A stretch of DNA of 64,000 nucleotides from Bacteroidaceae bacterium (GCA_017619585.1 JAFZSA010000031.1:1-64000); one strand, 5' to 3'. Shown: positions 1 through 9,381, counted from the stretch's first letter. The notes: generated by a model from the letters alone, not told the origin. Made by a program: numbers and translations.

Positions 1-23
1 CAAAATAAACATCTATAGAGAAA

Positions 24-1391
24 ATGGCACAGAAACCAAGTATACCCAAGGGAACGCGCGACTTTGGCCCTCAGGAGATGGCCTGCCGTAACTACATCTT
101 CAATACCATTCGTCAGGTATATGCCCTGTATGGTTTTCAGCAGATAGAGACTCCTGCTATGGAGAATCTGGGAACGCTGATGGGTAAGTACGGAGAAGAG
201 GGCGACAAGCTTCTCTTCAAGATTCTGAACAGTGGCGACTTCCTGAAAGGAATCAGCAGTAGTGATCTGGAAAACGGAGCAACAGGACATCTGGCTGCTC
301 AGTTGTGCGAGAAAGGTCTCCGTTATGACCTGACCGTTCCTTTTGCACGCTATGTTGTGCAGCATCGCGAGGAACTGACACTTCCCTTCCGTCGTTATCA
401 GATTCAGCCCGTATGGCGTGCCGACCGTCCTCAGAAGGGTCGTTATCGTGAGTTCTATCAGTGTGACGCTGATGTGGTAGGTAGCGACAGCCTGCTGAAC
501 GAGGTTGAACTGATGCAGATTGTAGATACAGTCTTCCAGCGCTTTGGTATCCGTGTCTGCATAAAGATTAACAACAGAAAGATTCTCTCTGGTATCGCTG
601 AGATGATTGGTGCTGCCGACAAGATTGTTGATATTACCGTTGCCATAGACAAACTGGACAAGATTGGCCTGGAGAATGTGAATGCCGAACTGTTGGAGAA
701 TGGTCTTACAGAGGCTCAGGTAGAGAAACTTCAGCCCATCATCAGCATGAGCGGAACCAATGCAGAGAAGCTTCAGACCATCCGCGAAGTGCTGAAGGAC
801 AGCGAGGTTGGTCAGAAGGGTGTTGATGAAATTGAATTTGTATTGAACACGCTCAATGTTCAATGTTCAATGTTCAATGAAATAGAATTGGATCTGACTT
901 TGGCTCGTGGCCTGAACTACTACACAGGCTGTATCTTCGAGGTAAAGGCTCTGGATGTTCAGATTGGTAGTATAACAGGTGGCGGTCGTTATGATAACCT
1001 GACAGGTATCTTCGGTATGCCTGGCATCAGTGGCGTGGGTATCTCTTTTGGTGCCGACAGAATCTACGATGTGCTGAATCAGTTGGAGCTTTATCCTGAG
1101 GAAGTGACAACAGCCACCCAGTTGTTGTTCATCAACTTTGGAGAGGCAGAGACCAACTTCATTCTGCCTATTGCCGATAAGGCCCGTAAGGCAGGTATCC
1201 GTACCGAGGTTTATCCAGACAGCGTGAAGATGAAGAAGCAGATGCAGTATGCAAATGCCAAGTCAATCCCCTTTGTTGCTATTGCCGGAGAGACGGAGAT
1301 TGCCGAGGGTAAGGTGATGCTGAAGAATATGATAACAGGCGAGCAGAAGATGCTTGCTGCAGATGAAGTGATTGCAGAGATTCTGAAGTAA
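24..1391 (+). CDS. hisS: Histidyl-tRNA synthetase
   Basis: Cytoplasmic class II aminoacyl-tRNA synthetase that charges tRNA-His. The 455-aa protein has the class II N-terminus (KGTRDFGP), the motif 2 region ([20 protein letters not shown]) and the HisRS signature [10 protein letters not shown], followed by a C-terminal anticodon-binding domain. The length is normal for the family. The ATG at 24 precedes the conserved N-terminus directly. One oddity: residues about 277-286 are encoded by four perfect-to-near-perfect copies of a 7-bp unit (853-880) that resembles the tandem repeats otherwise found between genes here. A hairpin terminator follows within 65 bp, so hisS ends a transcript. The identification is secure. 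Confidence 0.97.
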   Translation: MAQKPSIPKGTRDFGPQEMACRNYIFNTIRQVYALYGFQQIETPAMENLGTLMGKYGEEGDKLLFKILNSGDFLKGISSSDLENGATGHLAAQLCEKGLRYDLTVPFARYVVQHREELTLPFRRYQIQPVWRADRPQKGRYREFYQCDADVVGSDSLLNEVELMQIVDTVFQRFGIRVCIKINNRKILSGIAEMIGAADKIVDITVAIDKLDKIGLENVNAELLENGLTEAQVEKLQPIISMSGTNAEKLQTIREVLKDSEVGQKGVDEIEFVLNTLNVQCSMFNEIELDLTLARGLNYYTGCIFEVKALDVQIGSITGGGRYDNLTGIFGMPGISGVGISFGADRIYDVLNQLELYPEEVTTATQLLFINFGEAETNFILPIADKARKAGIRTEVYPDSVKMKKQMQYANAKSIPFVAIAGETEIAEGKVMLKNMITGEQKMLAADEVIAEILK

Positions 1392-1418
1392 GTTTTTCTG
1401 TACGCAGAATATTGTCAG

Positions 1419-1456
1419 GCCTTAAGGTGGAAAGACATTCCCCTTAAGGCTTTTTT
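1419..1456 (+). terminator. Intrinsic terminator after hisS
   Basis: GCCTTAAGG at 1419-1427 pairs perfectly with CCTTAAGGC at 1442-1450, and six T follow directly. Confidence 0.85.
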
Positions 1457-1459
1457 CTA

Positions 1460-1543
1460 TTCCAAACTTTGGAACGGCCATTTCAAACTTTGGAACGGCC
1501 GTTTCAGACTTTGGAATGTAGATTCCAGACTTTGGAATGGAAA
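1460..1543. repeat. Four 21-bp tandem copies of a TTCCAAACTTTGGAA dyad
   Basis: Copies lie at 1460-1480, 1481-1501, 1502-1522 and 1523-1543 with an exact 21-bp period. Each contains a 7+1+7 inverted repeat (perfect in the first copy, one or two changes in the others). It lies just behind the hisS terminator. Its function is unknown. Confidence 0.85.
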
Positions 1544-1585
1544 ATCCCATTCAATCCAAGAACTTCTTCCTCCTGTTTACGGAAC

Positions 1586-1615
1586 AGTCCCCTTTAGGGG
1601 TTGCTTTTTATATAA
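1586..1615. repeat. REP-like palindrome CCCCTTTAGGGG
   Basis: CCCC and GGGG arms at 1589-1592 and 1597-1600 are followed by a T-rich stretch. It belongs to the same G+C-rich palindrome family seen after many genes in this window. The 1392-1820 gap otherwise holds the 21-bp array, the promoter and a leader. Confidence 0.5.
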
Positions 1616-1648
1616 TGGTACTTTTTTATAAAAAAAGAAGTCTATTGG

Positions 1649-1679
1649 TTTGTCAGTTTGATAAATTGTTGTACCTTTG
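1649..1679 (+). promoter_or_regulatory. Promoter of rplM-rpsI
   Basis: Bacteroidota-type promoter: -33 TTTG at 1649-1652, 19-bp spacer, -7 TACCTTTG at 1672-1679. It implies a leader of about 135 nt before rplM. Confidence 0.75.
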
Positions 1680-1683
1680 CACG

Positions 1684-1820
1684 CCGATTATTATCAAGGG
1701 GGCATGAAAATGACCTCCATGCATGTCGGAATAGCTTGTTCTTTGGCCAGGCAGGCGGTTCGTTAAAGCATGCAGAATTGAGAAAACAGTAGTTAAAAAC
1801 AAAAAGAACAAAAACAAAGA
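1684..1820 (+). promoter_or_regulatory. Possible structured leader of rplM
   Basis: The long untranslated leader holds a weak stem (CCGA 1684-1687 with TCGG 1726-1729) enclosing GCATG (1702-1706) with CATGC (1718-1722), then an A-rich stretch before the ATG. Ribosomal-protein operons are often autoregulated through such leaders. This is inference from position; no known family was recognised. Confidence 0.25.
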
Positions 1821-2282
1821 ATGGACACTTTGAGTTACAAGACCATCTCTATCAACAAGGCAACTGCCAAGAAGGAATGGGTTGTAGTAGATGCTACAGA
1901 CCAGATTCTGGGTCGCCTCTGTACTAAGGTGGCAAAATTGCTGAGAGGTAAGTACAAGCCCGAGTTTACTCCCAATGTAGACTGTGGTGACAATGTTATC
2001 ATCGTTAATGCCGAGAAGATTCGTCTGACTGGTAAGAAGATGACAGATCGTATCTATTATTCTTACACAGGTTATCCCGGTGGTCAGCGTGAGGCTACTC
2101 CCGCTAGCATCCTGGCTAAGCCCAACGGCGCAGACAAGCTGTTGCGTAAGACTGTAAAGGGTATGCTCCCCAAGAACAAGTTGGCAGACCGTCTGCTCAG
2201 CAATCTGTACATCTACGAAGGTGCAGAGCACAAGCAGCAGGCACAGAGCCCCAAGGCAATTGATATTAACCTGTATAAATAA
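1821..2282 (+). CDS. rplM: 50S ribosomal protein L13 (uL13)
   Basis: Protein of the large ribosomal subunit, 153 aa. It carries the L13 core (WVVVDATDQILGRLCTKVAKLLRGK near residues 20-45, then the YTGYPGGQR region and VKGMLPKNKLADRLLSNLYIYEG). The start is preceded by an A-rich stretch typical of this phylum. rpsI follows after 9 bp, the widely conserved L13-S9 pair, and both are served by the promoter at 1649-1679. Confidence 0.97.
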   Translation: MDTLSYKTISINKATAKKEWVVVDATDQILGRLCTKVAKLLRGKYKPEFTPNVDCGDNVIIVNAEKIRLTGKKMTDRIYYSYTGYPGGQREATPASILAKPNGADKLLRKTVKGMLPKNKLADRLLSNLYIYEGAEHKQQAQSPKAIDINLYK

Positions 2283-2291
2283 TAGTAAGAG

Positions 2292-2687
2292 ATGGAAGTA
2301 AAATATATTGCAAATGCACTGGGTCGCCGCAAGAGTGCTGTGGCTCGCGTATATGTTGCTGATGGTACTGGTAAGATTACTATCAACAAGAGAGATCTTA
2401 CAGAATATTTCCCCAGCCCCATCCTGCAGTATGTAGTAAAGCAGCCCCTGAACCTTTTGGATGCTGCTGAGAAGTATGACATTAAGGTAACCTTGTTCGG
2501 TGGTGGTTTCACAGGCCAGTCTCAGGCACTGCGTCTGGCTATCGCTCGCGCATTGGTTAAGATTAATGCTGAGGACAAGAAGGCACTTCGTGCTGAAGGC
2601 TTCATGACTCGTGATAGCCGTGAGGTTGAGCGTAAGAAGCCAGGTCGTCCAAAGGCACGTCGTCGTTTCCAGTTCAGCAAGCGTTAA
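2292..2687 (+). CDS. rpsI: 30S ribosomal protein S9 (uS9)
   Basis: Small-subunit ribosomal protein, 131 aa. It has the N-terminal GRRKSAVARVYV motif and the invariant basic tail ending KKPGRPKARRRFQFSKR that reaches the ribosomal P site. It is the second gene of the rplM-rpsI operon. No hairpin terminator was found directly after it; the following 337 bp hold degenerate AT-rich 7-mers (about 2693-2780), the rpsB leader hairpin and octamer arrays. Confidence 0.97.
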   Translation: MEVKYIANALGRRKSAVARVYVADGTGKITINKRDLTEYFPSPILQYVVKQPLNLLDAAEKYDIKVTLFGGGFTGQSQALRLAIARALVKINAEDKKALRAEGFMTRDSREVERKKPGRPKARRRFQFSKR

Positions 2688-2792
2688 TGATTCAATGCAT
2701 AATTCACAATTCACAATGCTTAATTGTATTTTGCACGTTGGAACTATGAATTATGAATTAACAATTTTGAATTGGAACAAGTTTAGTATCTA

Positions 2793-2850
2793 AATCTGCG
2801 TGACTCCTATATAATATATAAGGTATAATCGGGTGGACTACTCGCAGATT
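2793..2850 (+). promoter_or_regulatory. Hairpin in the rpsB leader
   Basis: AATCTGCG (2793-2800) pairs perfectly with CGCAGATT (2843-2850) around an AT-rich interior, about 175 bp before rpsB. It may be an S2-type autoregulatory leader or a remnant terminator without a T tract. The role is inferred from position only. Confidence 0.35.
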
Positions 2851-2899
2851 GATTCTAACGAAAGAAAAGAATTAAAAAGAAGGTAAACAATAACAAAGA

Positions 2900-3007
2900 G
2901 TAGACAAGTAGACAAGTAAACAAGTAGACAAGTAAACAAGTAGACAAGTAAACAAGAAGCAAAATCAAACAACTCGTCAACTCGTTAACTCGTTAACTCG
3001 TCAACTC
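2900..3007. repeat. Two facing octamer arrays before rpsB
   Basis: Seven copies of GTAGACAA/GTAAACAA run from 2900 to 2955. From 2971 to 3007, four full copies plus a partial of AACTCGTC/AACTCGTT follow. The second array is roughly the reverse complement of the first family (compare GTTAACGA at 23616) and ends 17 bp before the rpsB ATG. Confidence 0.85.
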
Positions 3008-3024
3008 AAAAAAAACAAAAGACT

Positions 3025-3873
3025 ATGTCTAGAACAAATTTTGATACACTGTTGGAGGCCGGTTGTCATTTCGGTCACCTGAAGAGAAAGTGGAATCCCG
3101 CTATGGCTCCCTACATTTTCATGGAGCGCAATGGTATTCATATCATTGACCTGCACAAGACTGTTGCTAAGGTTGATGAGGCTGCTGAGGCTATGAAGCA
3201 GATTGCAAAGAGCGGTAAGAAGATTCTTTTTGTTGCTACTAAGAAGCAAGCTAAGCAGATTGTTGCTGACAAGGCTACATCTGTAAACATGCCCTACGTT
3301 ATTGAGCGTTGGCCCGGTGGTATGCTGACCAACTTCCCCACAATCCGTAAGGCTGTTAAGAAAATGGCCAATATTGATAAGTTGACAGCTGATGGTACTT
3401 TCAGCAACTTGTCTAAGCGCGAGATCCTGCAGGTTCAGCGTCAGCGTGCTAAGTTGGAGAAGAACCTCGGTTCTATCGCTGACTTGACTCGTCTGCCCGC
3501 AGCCCTGTTCGTTGTTGACGTTCTGAAGGAGCAGATTGCTGTTCGTGAGGCAAACCGTCTGGGTATCCCCGTATTCGGTATTGTTGACACCAACTCTAAT
3601 CCTGACAACATCGACTTCATGATTCCTGCTAACGATGATGCAAGCAAGAGCGTAGAGGTTATCCTGGATGCTTGCTGTGCTGCTATCAACGAGGGTCTTG
3701 AGGAGCGTAAGGCTGAGAAGGCTGACAGCGATGCTGCTGCTGAGCAGGACGACCAGCCCGTTGTAAAGCGTGGTCGTAAGAAGGCTGCTGCTAAGGAAGC
3801 TGCTGCTGAGGAAGTTGTAGAGGCTCCCGCTGCTGAGGCTGCTGAAGCTCCCGCTGAGGAAACAGCTGAATAA
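3025..3873 (+). CDS. rpsB: 30S ribosomal protein S2 (uS2)
   Basis: Small-subunit ribosomal protein, 282 aa. The core is clear: GCHFGHLKRKWNPAMAPYIF at the N-terminus, FVATKKQAK, RWPGGMLTN and GIPVFGIVDTNSNPD. After about residue 228 comes a low-complexity Ala/Glu-rich tail of some 50 residues, a common extension in Bacteroidota S2. tsf follows after 41 bp, the usual rpsB-tsf operon. The ATG lies just behind an octamer array. Confidence 0.97.
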   Translation: MSRTNFDTLLEAGCHFGHLKRKWNPAMAPYIFMERNGIHIIDLHKTVAKVDEAAEAMKQIAKSGKKILFVATKKQAKQIVADKATSVNMPYVIERWPGGMLTNFPTIRKAVKKMANIDKLTADGTFSNLSKREILQVQRQRAKLEKNLGSIADLTRLPAALFVVDVLKEQIAVREANRLGIPVFGIVDTNSNPDNIDFMIPANDDASKSVEVILDACCAAINEGLEERKAEKADSDAAAEQDDQPVVKRGRKKAAAKEAAAEEVVEAPAAEAAEAPAEETAE

Positions 3874-3914
3874 TTTAATTCATTCACAAATCATTTAAAG
3901 AAAGAAGACGTACT

Positions 3915-4907
3915 ATGGACGTTACAATGACAGATATTAAGAAGCTCCGTGAAATGACCGGTGCTGGCTTGGCTGACTGCAAGAAGGCTTTGGCTGAGTC
4001 TGACGACATGGACGGTGCTGTTGCATACCTGCGTAAGAAGGGTGCTGCTGTAGCTGCTAAGCGTAGTGACCGTGAGGCTGCTGAGGGTTGTGTACTTGTT
4101 AAGGCTGAGAATGGCTTTGGTGCTATCATCGCCTTGAAGTGCGAGACCGACTTCGTTGCCAACAACGCTGACTTCGTAGCTCTTACTCAGAACATCCTGA
4201 ATGCTGCTGTTGCTGCCAAGGCTAAGTCTCTGGACGAGGTTAAGGCTCTCCCCATGGGCGACGGTACTGTTGCCGATGCTGTTACAGAGCGTAGCGGTGT
4301 TACCGGTGAGAAGATGGAGCTGGATGGCTATTGCTACATCGAGTCTGAGAACATAGCTACTTACAACCACATGAACCGCAACGGTCTTTGCACCATGTTG
4401 GCTTTGAACAAGGCTGTTGAGGATCCTACCGTTGGTAAGAACATTGCTATGCAGATTGCAAGTGCTGCTCCCGTAGCTATCGATGAGACTGGTGTACCTC
4501 AGTCTGTAAAGGACAACGAGATCGCTGTTGCCATCGAGAAGACAAAGGCTGAGCAGGTTCAGAAGGCTGTTGAGGCTGCTATCAAGAAGGCAGGTTACAA
4601 CCCCGCTCACTTCGACTCAGAGGATCACATGGAGAGCAACCAGACCAAGGGCTGGATTACAGCTGAGGATGTTGCTGCCGTTAAGAAGATCATCGCTGAG
4701 GTTAGCGCTGAGAAGGCTGCCAACCTGAACGAGGCTATGATCCAGAACATTGCTAAGGGTCGTCTGAACAAGTTCCTCAAAGAGAACTGTCTGATGAGCC
4801 AGGAGTATATCTGGGACAAGAACTTCACTGTAGCTTCTTATCTGCAGTCTGTAGATAAGGATCTGGTTATTACAGATTTCAAGCGTTTCACACTTCGTGC
4901 TGAATAA
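3915..4907 (+). CDS. tsf: Elongation factor Ts
   Basis: Nucleotide-exchange factor for EF-Tu, cytoplasmic, 330 aa. The N-terminal UBA-like helices (DIKKLREMTGAGLADCKKAL), the TDFVANN motif that contacts EF-Tu and the long coiled-coil/dimerisation core are present. An in-frame ATG 12 bp downstream (giving MTDIKKLREM) would match most homologues equally well, so the true start could be 3927. A strong terminator follows. It is co-transcribed with rpsB. Confidence 0.96.
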   Translation: MDVTMTDIKKLREMTGAGLADCKKALAESDDMDGAVAYLRKKGAAVAAKRSDREAAEGCVLVKAENGFGAIIALKCETDFVANNADFVALTQNILNAAVAAKAKSLDEVKALPMGDGTVADAVTERSGVTGEKMELDGYCYIESENIATYNHMNRNGLCTMLALNKAVEDPTVGKNIAMQIASAAPVAIDETGVPQSVKDNEIAVAIEKTKAEQVQKAVEAAIKKAGYNPAHFDSEDHMESNQTKGWITAEDVAAVKKIIAEVSAEKAANLNEAMIQNIAKGRLNKFLKENCLMSQEYIWDKNFTVASYLQSVDKDLVITDFKRFTLRAE

Positions 4908-4941
4908 TTTCCGCCACGAACTGAAATAATTACACAAAAAG

Positions 4942-4976
4942 AGTGAACCATTCGTATGATTGGTTCACTTTTTTTT
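4942..4976 (+). terminator. Terminator of rpsB-tsf
   Basis: AGTGAACCA (4942-4950) pairs with TGGTTCACT (4961-4969), followed by a run of eight T. Confidence 0.9.
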
Positions 4977-4977
4977 A

Positions 4978-4985
4978 TACCTTTG
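4978..4985 (+). promoter_or_regulatory. Likely -7 element of the FAH-porU-porV operon
   Basis: TACCTTTG directly follows the T tract of the tsf terminator and lies 30 bp before the next ATG. No clear -33 TTTG at the usual distance; only a weak TTGG lies within the terminator stem. Confidence 0.5.
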
Positions 4986-5014
4986 TCAAGGAAATTGCGA
5001 ACATTAACTGAGTA

Positions 5015-5632
5015 ATGAAGATATTTGGGATAGGAATGAATTACCTGGAGCACAATAAAGAGCTTCATGGTACGTTATTAAATATAGAGGACCCTGTTGT
5101 TTTCACTAAGGCGGACTCCTCATTACTTACGGGCGGAAAGCCGTTCTTTATCCCTGCCTATACCCAGCAGTGCGATTATGAGACGGAACTGGTGGTGCGT
5201 ATCAATCACTTAGGGCGCAGTATCCCCGAGCGTTTTGCCCACCGCTATTATGATGAGGTTTCTGTAGGAATAGACTTCACTGCCCGTGATTTGCAGGAAT
5301 CCCTGCGTCAGAAAGGCTTGCCCTGGGACTTGTGCAAGGGTTTTGACGGTAGTGCCGTTGTTGGAAATTGGGTACCGAAGGAGAAACTGGGTGATGTGCA
5401 GAACCTGCATTTCCATCTGGATATAAACGGAAAGACCGTTCAGAGCGGCTATACTGGCGATATGATACACAATGTAGATAAGCTGATCAGCTTCATCAGT
5501 CAGTATTTTACGTTCAAGACGGGCGATATTATCTTTACGGGAACACCCGTTGGGGTGGGCCCTGTTCATATAGATGACCACCTTGAGGGATACCTTGAGG
5601 GGGAGAAGGTGCTGGAATTCAATGTCAAGTAA
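5015..5632 (+). CDS. Fumarylacetoacetate hydrolase (FAH) family protein
   Basis: Probable metal-dependent hydrolase, isomerase or decarboxylase of the FAH fold, 205 aa. Visible family motifs are GMNYLEH at the N-terminus, the metal-binding acidic residues in CDYETELVVRI and VGIDFTARDLQ, then KGFDGSAVVGNWV and TGTPVGVGPV. This matches the compact FAH proteins of the YcgM type, whose substrates include acylpyruvates and oxaloacetate. The substrate cannot be told here. porU starts 14 bp downstream, so it is probably the first gene of the porU-porV transcript, although no functional link to secretion is evident. Confidence 0.88.
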   Translation: MKIFGIGMNYLEHNKELHGTLLNIEDPVVFTKADSSLLTGGKPFFIPAYTQQCDYETELVVRINHLGRSIPERFAHRYYDEVSVGIDFTARDLQESLRQKGLPWDLCKGFDGSAVVGNWVPKEKLGDVQNLHFHLDINGKTVQSGYTGDMIHNVDKLISFISQYFTFKTGDIIFTGTPVGVGPVHIDDHLEGYLEGEKVLEFNVK

Positions 5633-5646
5633 TAAGTGGTTTGCCC

Positions 5647-8600
5647 ATGAAACGAATTATACAATATATACTCTTCTTCTTTGCTTTCCTGCCTCTTATG
5701 GCGCAGGAAAACGGCAAATTGGATATCACCACGCTAAACTGGGATGAGCTGAAGATAGACTCTGTCCTCCCTGTTTATACCGAGGTGGTTCCCTTGCAGA
5801 CTGACTATTCCCTAAACGACTACAGCGTCGGGATTGAATACCCTGAGTATGCTCCTCTGACATCCAAGGAGACAGAGGTCGTACTGAAGTATGACAGTCT
5901 GATACATGAATCCATCGATGTGGAGAGTTACGTTGGTATATCTCGTGGAGAAGGAATGTTGGATATTGCCTTTGTGCCCATCATCCGTCGTGGTAATACC
6001 TATCTCAAGCTTATCAGCGCACAGATTGTCATTACCTCTACTCCCAAGCGCGTGGGTCGTAGGGCACCTGCAACCAAGTCTGAGCGTTATGCTGCCCACT
6101 CCAAGCTGCAGAGCGGCCGTTGGGTAAAGATTTCCATTACCCAGGACGGTATGTACCGACTTACCCGTTCTGCCCTGAAGAATATGGGATTCTCTAATCC
6201 TGCCAAGGTGCGCCTCTATGGTTATGGAGGTCATTTGCAGAACGAGGTTCTGTTCAAGGGCGAGGAGTATGATGATATGGTGGAACTCCCCTTGTATTAC
6301 AGTCAGAAGCAGGATGCCTGGCTGTTCTGGGGAAATGGCTTGTTGCATTGGAATGGTGATACCAGAGTGGTCAATTTCTATGCCAACGAGGCCTGCTATT
6401 TTCTTACCGAAGAAGCAGAGGATGCCGAGCGTATAGGAACAGAACATGCATACGCCTCTTATGGCACAGCTGTTACCACTGTTACTGATCATGTACTGTA
6501 CGAGAAGGATGAATATGCATGGTATCATGGTGGTCGCAATTTGTATGAGAGTACCAATTATGCCAGCAGCAATTCCCATTCCTATAGTTTGCAGACTATC
6601 AACGCAGAGAGTGCACTCAAACTGACGGTGGCTTTCTCTGCCAATAACAAGAGTAAGACAGCTGTAGATGTAAATGTCAACGGAAACAAAGTTGGATCGA
6701 TGACAGTGGCTGTGCCCGTTGATATATACACCTATGGAGCTTCTACAACATCTAGCTTTGATGTAAGTAAATTGAATCCTGTCTCTTCCTGGAATGTCCG
6801 TCTGACATCTACGGCAGGTCTGAATGCCCGTCTGGATTATATTGCTCTTAGCTATGAGAGAAAGCTCAAACCCTCTTCAGGCTATATTGCCTTTACACCC
6901 GAATACGGGGGAACTGGCCAGTACAATATTGAAGGTACAGGACTCAAGGTGATGCGTACCAGTAGTCCTGGTGCTCCTGCTACTCTTGTCGAGACTTCTC
7001 AGTTGGATAATACTACATCTGTTGTCCTGCCTTATGGGAAGCAGCAGTATGTAGCCTTCGATGACGGCTATTCCTTCCCTGAGCCCAAGGTAGTTGGTAC
7101 CATTCAGAATCAGGACTTGCATGCAATGGATAGTGTGGATATGGTTATCATCATTCCCACCAGTGGAAAGCTCTTGGAGCAGGCACAGCGTCTGGTGGAT
7201 GCTCATAAGCAGTATGATGGTCTGAGATGTGCCATTGTCCGTGCTGATCAGGTCTATAACGAGTTCTCAAGCGGAACACCTGATGCAACGGCTTACCGTC
7301 GTCTTATGAAGATGCTCTATGATAGGGCAGAGGATAAGGACGATGCGCCCAAGTACCTGCTCCTCTTTGGCGATGCTGCCTGGGATAACCGTATGGTAAG
7401 CGTGCAGTGGAGGAACTATTCGCCTAACGACTATCTGCTCTGTTACCCCAGTGAGAATAGTTTCAGCGATACCAGAAGTTATGTGATGGAGGACTACTTC
7501 GGACTCTTGGATGACGGAGAAGGATCAGATATCCTTAGAAATAAGCCTGACCTTGGCGTAGGCCGCTTCCCTGTAACCTCTGCATCTGATGCCAAGGTTA
7601 TGGTGGACAAGACCATTACCTATCTCAGTCGTGAGAATGCAGGCAGCTGGAAGAACCTTGTCTATCTGTTGGGTGACGATGGTGATAATAACCAGCACAT
7701 GGACTATGCTGATCAGGTGGCTGAACTTATCAAGGGGCGTAATCCTGAGATGGAAGTCAGGAAGATTATGTGGGATGCCTATAAGATAGAGAGTACAGCC
7801 AGCAACCTTTCTTATCCCACCTGTACCCAGGATATCAAGCGTGCCATGAACGAGGGTGCTGCTGTCATCAATTATGTGGGTCATGCGGCTCCTTATGGTA
7901 TGAGTCATGAGTTTGTGCTTAGAATGAGTGACTTTGCAGAAAATAATGGGAACAAGCTTGCCCTGTGGGTTACTGCCGCCTGTGACGTTATGCCTTTCGA
8001 CGGTCAGGTAGAGAACATTGGCGAGACAGCTGTCCTGAATCCTAATGGCGGTGCCTTGGCATTCTATGGTACGGCCCGTACCGTTTATGCTACCCAGAAT
8101 CTGTATATGAACAAATATTTTATGCAGTATCTCTTCTCTAAGGATGATAAGGGCAGAAGGTATATGATAGGCGATGCTATCCGCTTGGCCAAGAATGATA
8201 TTATTACGGGTAATACGGAGTCGGGCTATCGCGAGAACAAACTGCAGTATGCTCTGCTTGGCGACCCATCCCTGGCGTTCGGTACTCCTTTGCAGAAGGT
8301 GGTCCTTGACAGTATCAACGGAACCAAGCTGTCCTCTGCTACTGTTGTTCCCCTGAAGGCTGGTCAGCGTGTCCGCTTGGCTGGTCATCTTGCTGATGCA
8401 GCCGGAGGACTGAAGGAAGACTTTACGGGAGCCATGACTACCCGCATGTATGATAACGAGGAGACGGTGGTCTGCCATAACAATCAGGACGCCGAGAAGG
8501 GTGCATTCACCTATAAAGACCGTACAGGCATCTATACCTGTCAGGACAGTGTGGTAAATGGTAAGTTCTCTGTTGAATTTGTTATCCCCGTAGATATCAA

Positions 8601-9381
8601 TAACAGTAACGAGGTGGGTCGTTTTGCCTTCTACGCTCTCAATAATGAACGTACTATGGAGGCCAACGGATATAGCGAGAAGTTCCGCTTGGGCGGAATG
8701 GATGAGATGGGAGCGGATACCCAGGGTCCTGCGATTATGGCAGGCTTGAATTCCGAGGACTTCGAGAATGGTAGCGTTGTCAACAGCACGCCTTACTTTG
8801 TAGCCAAACTGGAGGACGAAAGCGGTATCAACTATAGCGGAAACGGTATAGGACATGATCTGATTCTCTGTGTTGACAATGACGCCAGCAAGACTTATAC
8901 CCTGAACAGTAACTATGTGCAGGAGTTTGGCGACTTCACACGCGGAACCGTCTCTTATGTATTGCCTGAGTTGGCGAAGGGACCTCATACCCTTACCTTC
9001 CGTGCATGGGATGTCTTCAACAATACCAATGCTGTGTCTTTGGACTTTGTGGTTGATCCCACCGTTGCACCCAATTTCTTTAATCTTGCTGTCAGCCAGA
9101 ATCCTGCCCGTACCAGCACCAACTTCCTGATATCTTATGATATGGCAGGTACTGAATGTACGTTTACGCTGGAGGTCTTCAACTTTGCCGGACAGCGTGT
9201 CTGGTTCCATCAGGAGCAGGGTAGTTCTCCCAGTGGATTATATACCATACCTTGGAATCTGTGTACCAATGCAGGAGCCAAGTTGTTCACTGGCATTTAC
9301 GTCTATCGTTGCCAAATCAGCTGTGGCGATAGCAAGAAAGTCTCAAAAGCGCAAAAAATCATTGTTTTGAACAATAAATAA
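5647..9381 (+). CDS. porU: Type IX secretion system sortase PorU
   Basis: Surface peptidase that removes the C-terminal sorting domain of type IX cargo and attaches cargo to the cell surface. 1,244 aa from the ATG at 5647 (a TTG two codons earlier is less likely), with a signal peptide ending LPLMAQEN. The gingipain-like C25 peptidase domain spans about residues 500-880. His746 in NYVGHA and Cys779 in TAACDVMPFD are the expected catalytic pair. The C-terminus (ending KAQKIIVLNNK) resembles a type A sorting domain. Family members in Porphyromonas are slightly shorter. porV follows after 24 bp, the conserved PorU-PorV pair. Confidence 0.93.
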   Translation: MKRIIQYILFFFAFLPLMAQENGKLDITTLNWDELKIDSVLPVYTEVVPLQTDYSLNDYSVGIEYPEYAPLTSKETEVVLKYDSLIHESIDVESYVGISRGEGMLDIAFVPIIRRGNTYLKLISAQIVITSTPKRVGRRAPATKSERYAAHSKLQSGRWVKISITQDGMYRLTRSALKNMGFSNPAKVRLYGYGGHLQNEVLFKGEEYDDMVELPLYYSQKQDAWLFWGNGLLHWNGDTRVVNFYANEACYFLTEEAEDAERIGTEHAYASYGTAVTTVTDHVLYEKDEYAWYHGGRNLYESTNYASSNSHSYSLQTINAESALKLTVAFSANNKSKTAVDVNVNGNKVGSMTVAVPVDIYTYGASTTSSFDVSKLNPVSSWNVRLTSTAGLNARLDYIALSYERKLKPSSGYIAFTPEYGGTGQYNIEGTGLKVMRTSSPGAPATLVETSQLDNTTSVVLPYGKQQYVAFDDGYSFPEPKVVGTIQNQDLHAMDSVDMVIIIPTSGKLLEQAQRLVDAHKQYDGLRCAIVRADQVYNEFSSGTPDATAYRRLMKMLYDRAEDKDDAPKYLLLFGDAAWDNRMVSVQWRNYSPNDYLLCYPSENSFSDTRSYVMEDYFGLLDDGEGSDILRNKPDLGVGRFPVTSASDAKVMVDKTITYLSRENAGSWKNLVYLLGDDGDNNQHMDYADQVAELIKGRNPEMEVRKIMWDAYKIESTASNLSYPTCTQDIKRAMNEGAAVINYVGHAAPYGMSHEFVLRMSDFAENNGNKLALWVTAACDVMPFDGQVENIGETAVLNPNGGALAFYGTARTVYATQNLYMNKYFMQYLFSKDDKGRRYMIGDAIRLAKNDIITGNTESGYRENKLQYALLGDPSLAFGTPLQKVVLDSINGTKLSSATVVPLKAGQRVRLAGHLADAAGGLKEDFTGAMTTRMYDNEETVVCHNNQDAEKGAFTYKDRTGIYTCQDSVVNGKFSVEFVIPVDINNSNEVGRFAFYALNNERTMEANGYSEKFRLGGMDEMGADTQGPAIMAGLNSEDFENGSVVNSTPYFVAKLEDESGINYSGNGIGHDLILCVDNDASKTYTLNSNYVQEFGDFTRGTVSYVLPELAKGPHTLTFRAWDVFNNTNAVSLDFVVDPTVAPNFFNLAVSQNPARTSTNFLISYDMAGTECTFTLEVFNFAGQRVWFHQEQGSSPSGLYTIPWNLCTNAGAKLFTGIYVYRCQISCGDSKKVSKAQKIIVLNNK

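Noticed and set aside
1653..2714. Long minus-strand open frame across rplM-rpsI
   Set aside because: It is the antisense shadow of two ribosomal protein genes and its translation has no family resemblance.
7525..9210. 561-codon minus-strand frame opposite porU
   Set aside because: Antisense shadow with no signal, motif or own promoter; the plus-strand PorU is clear.
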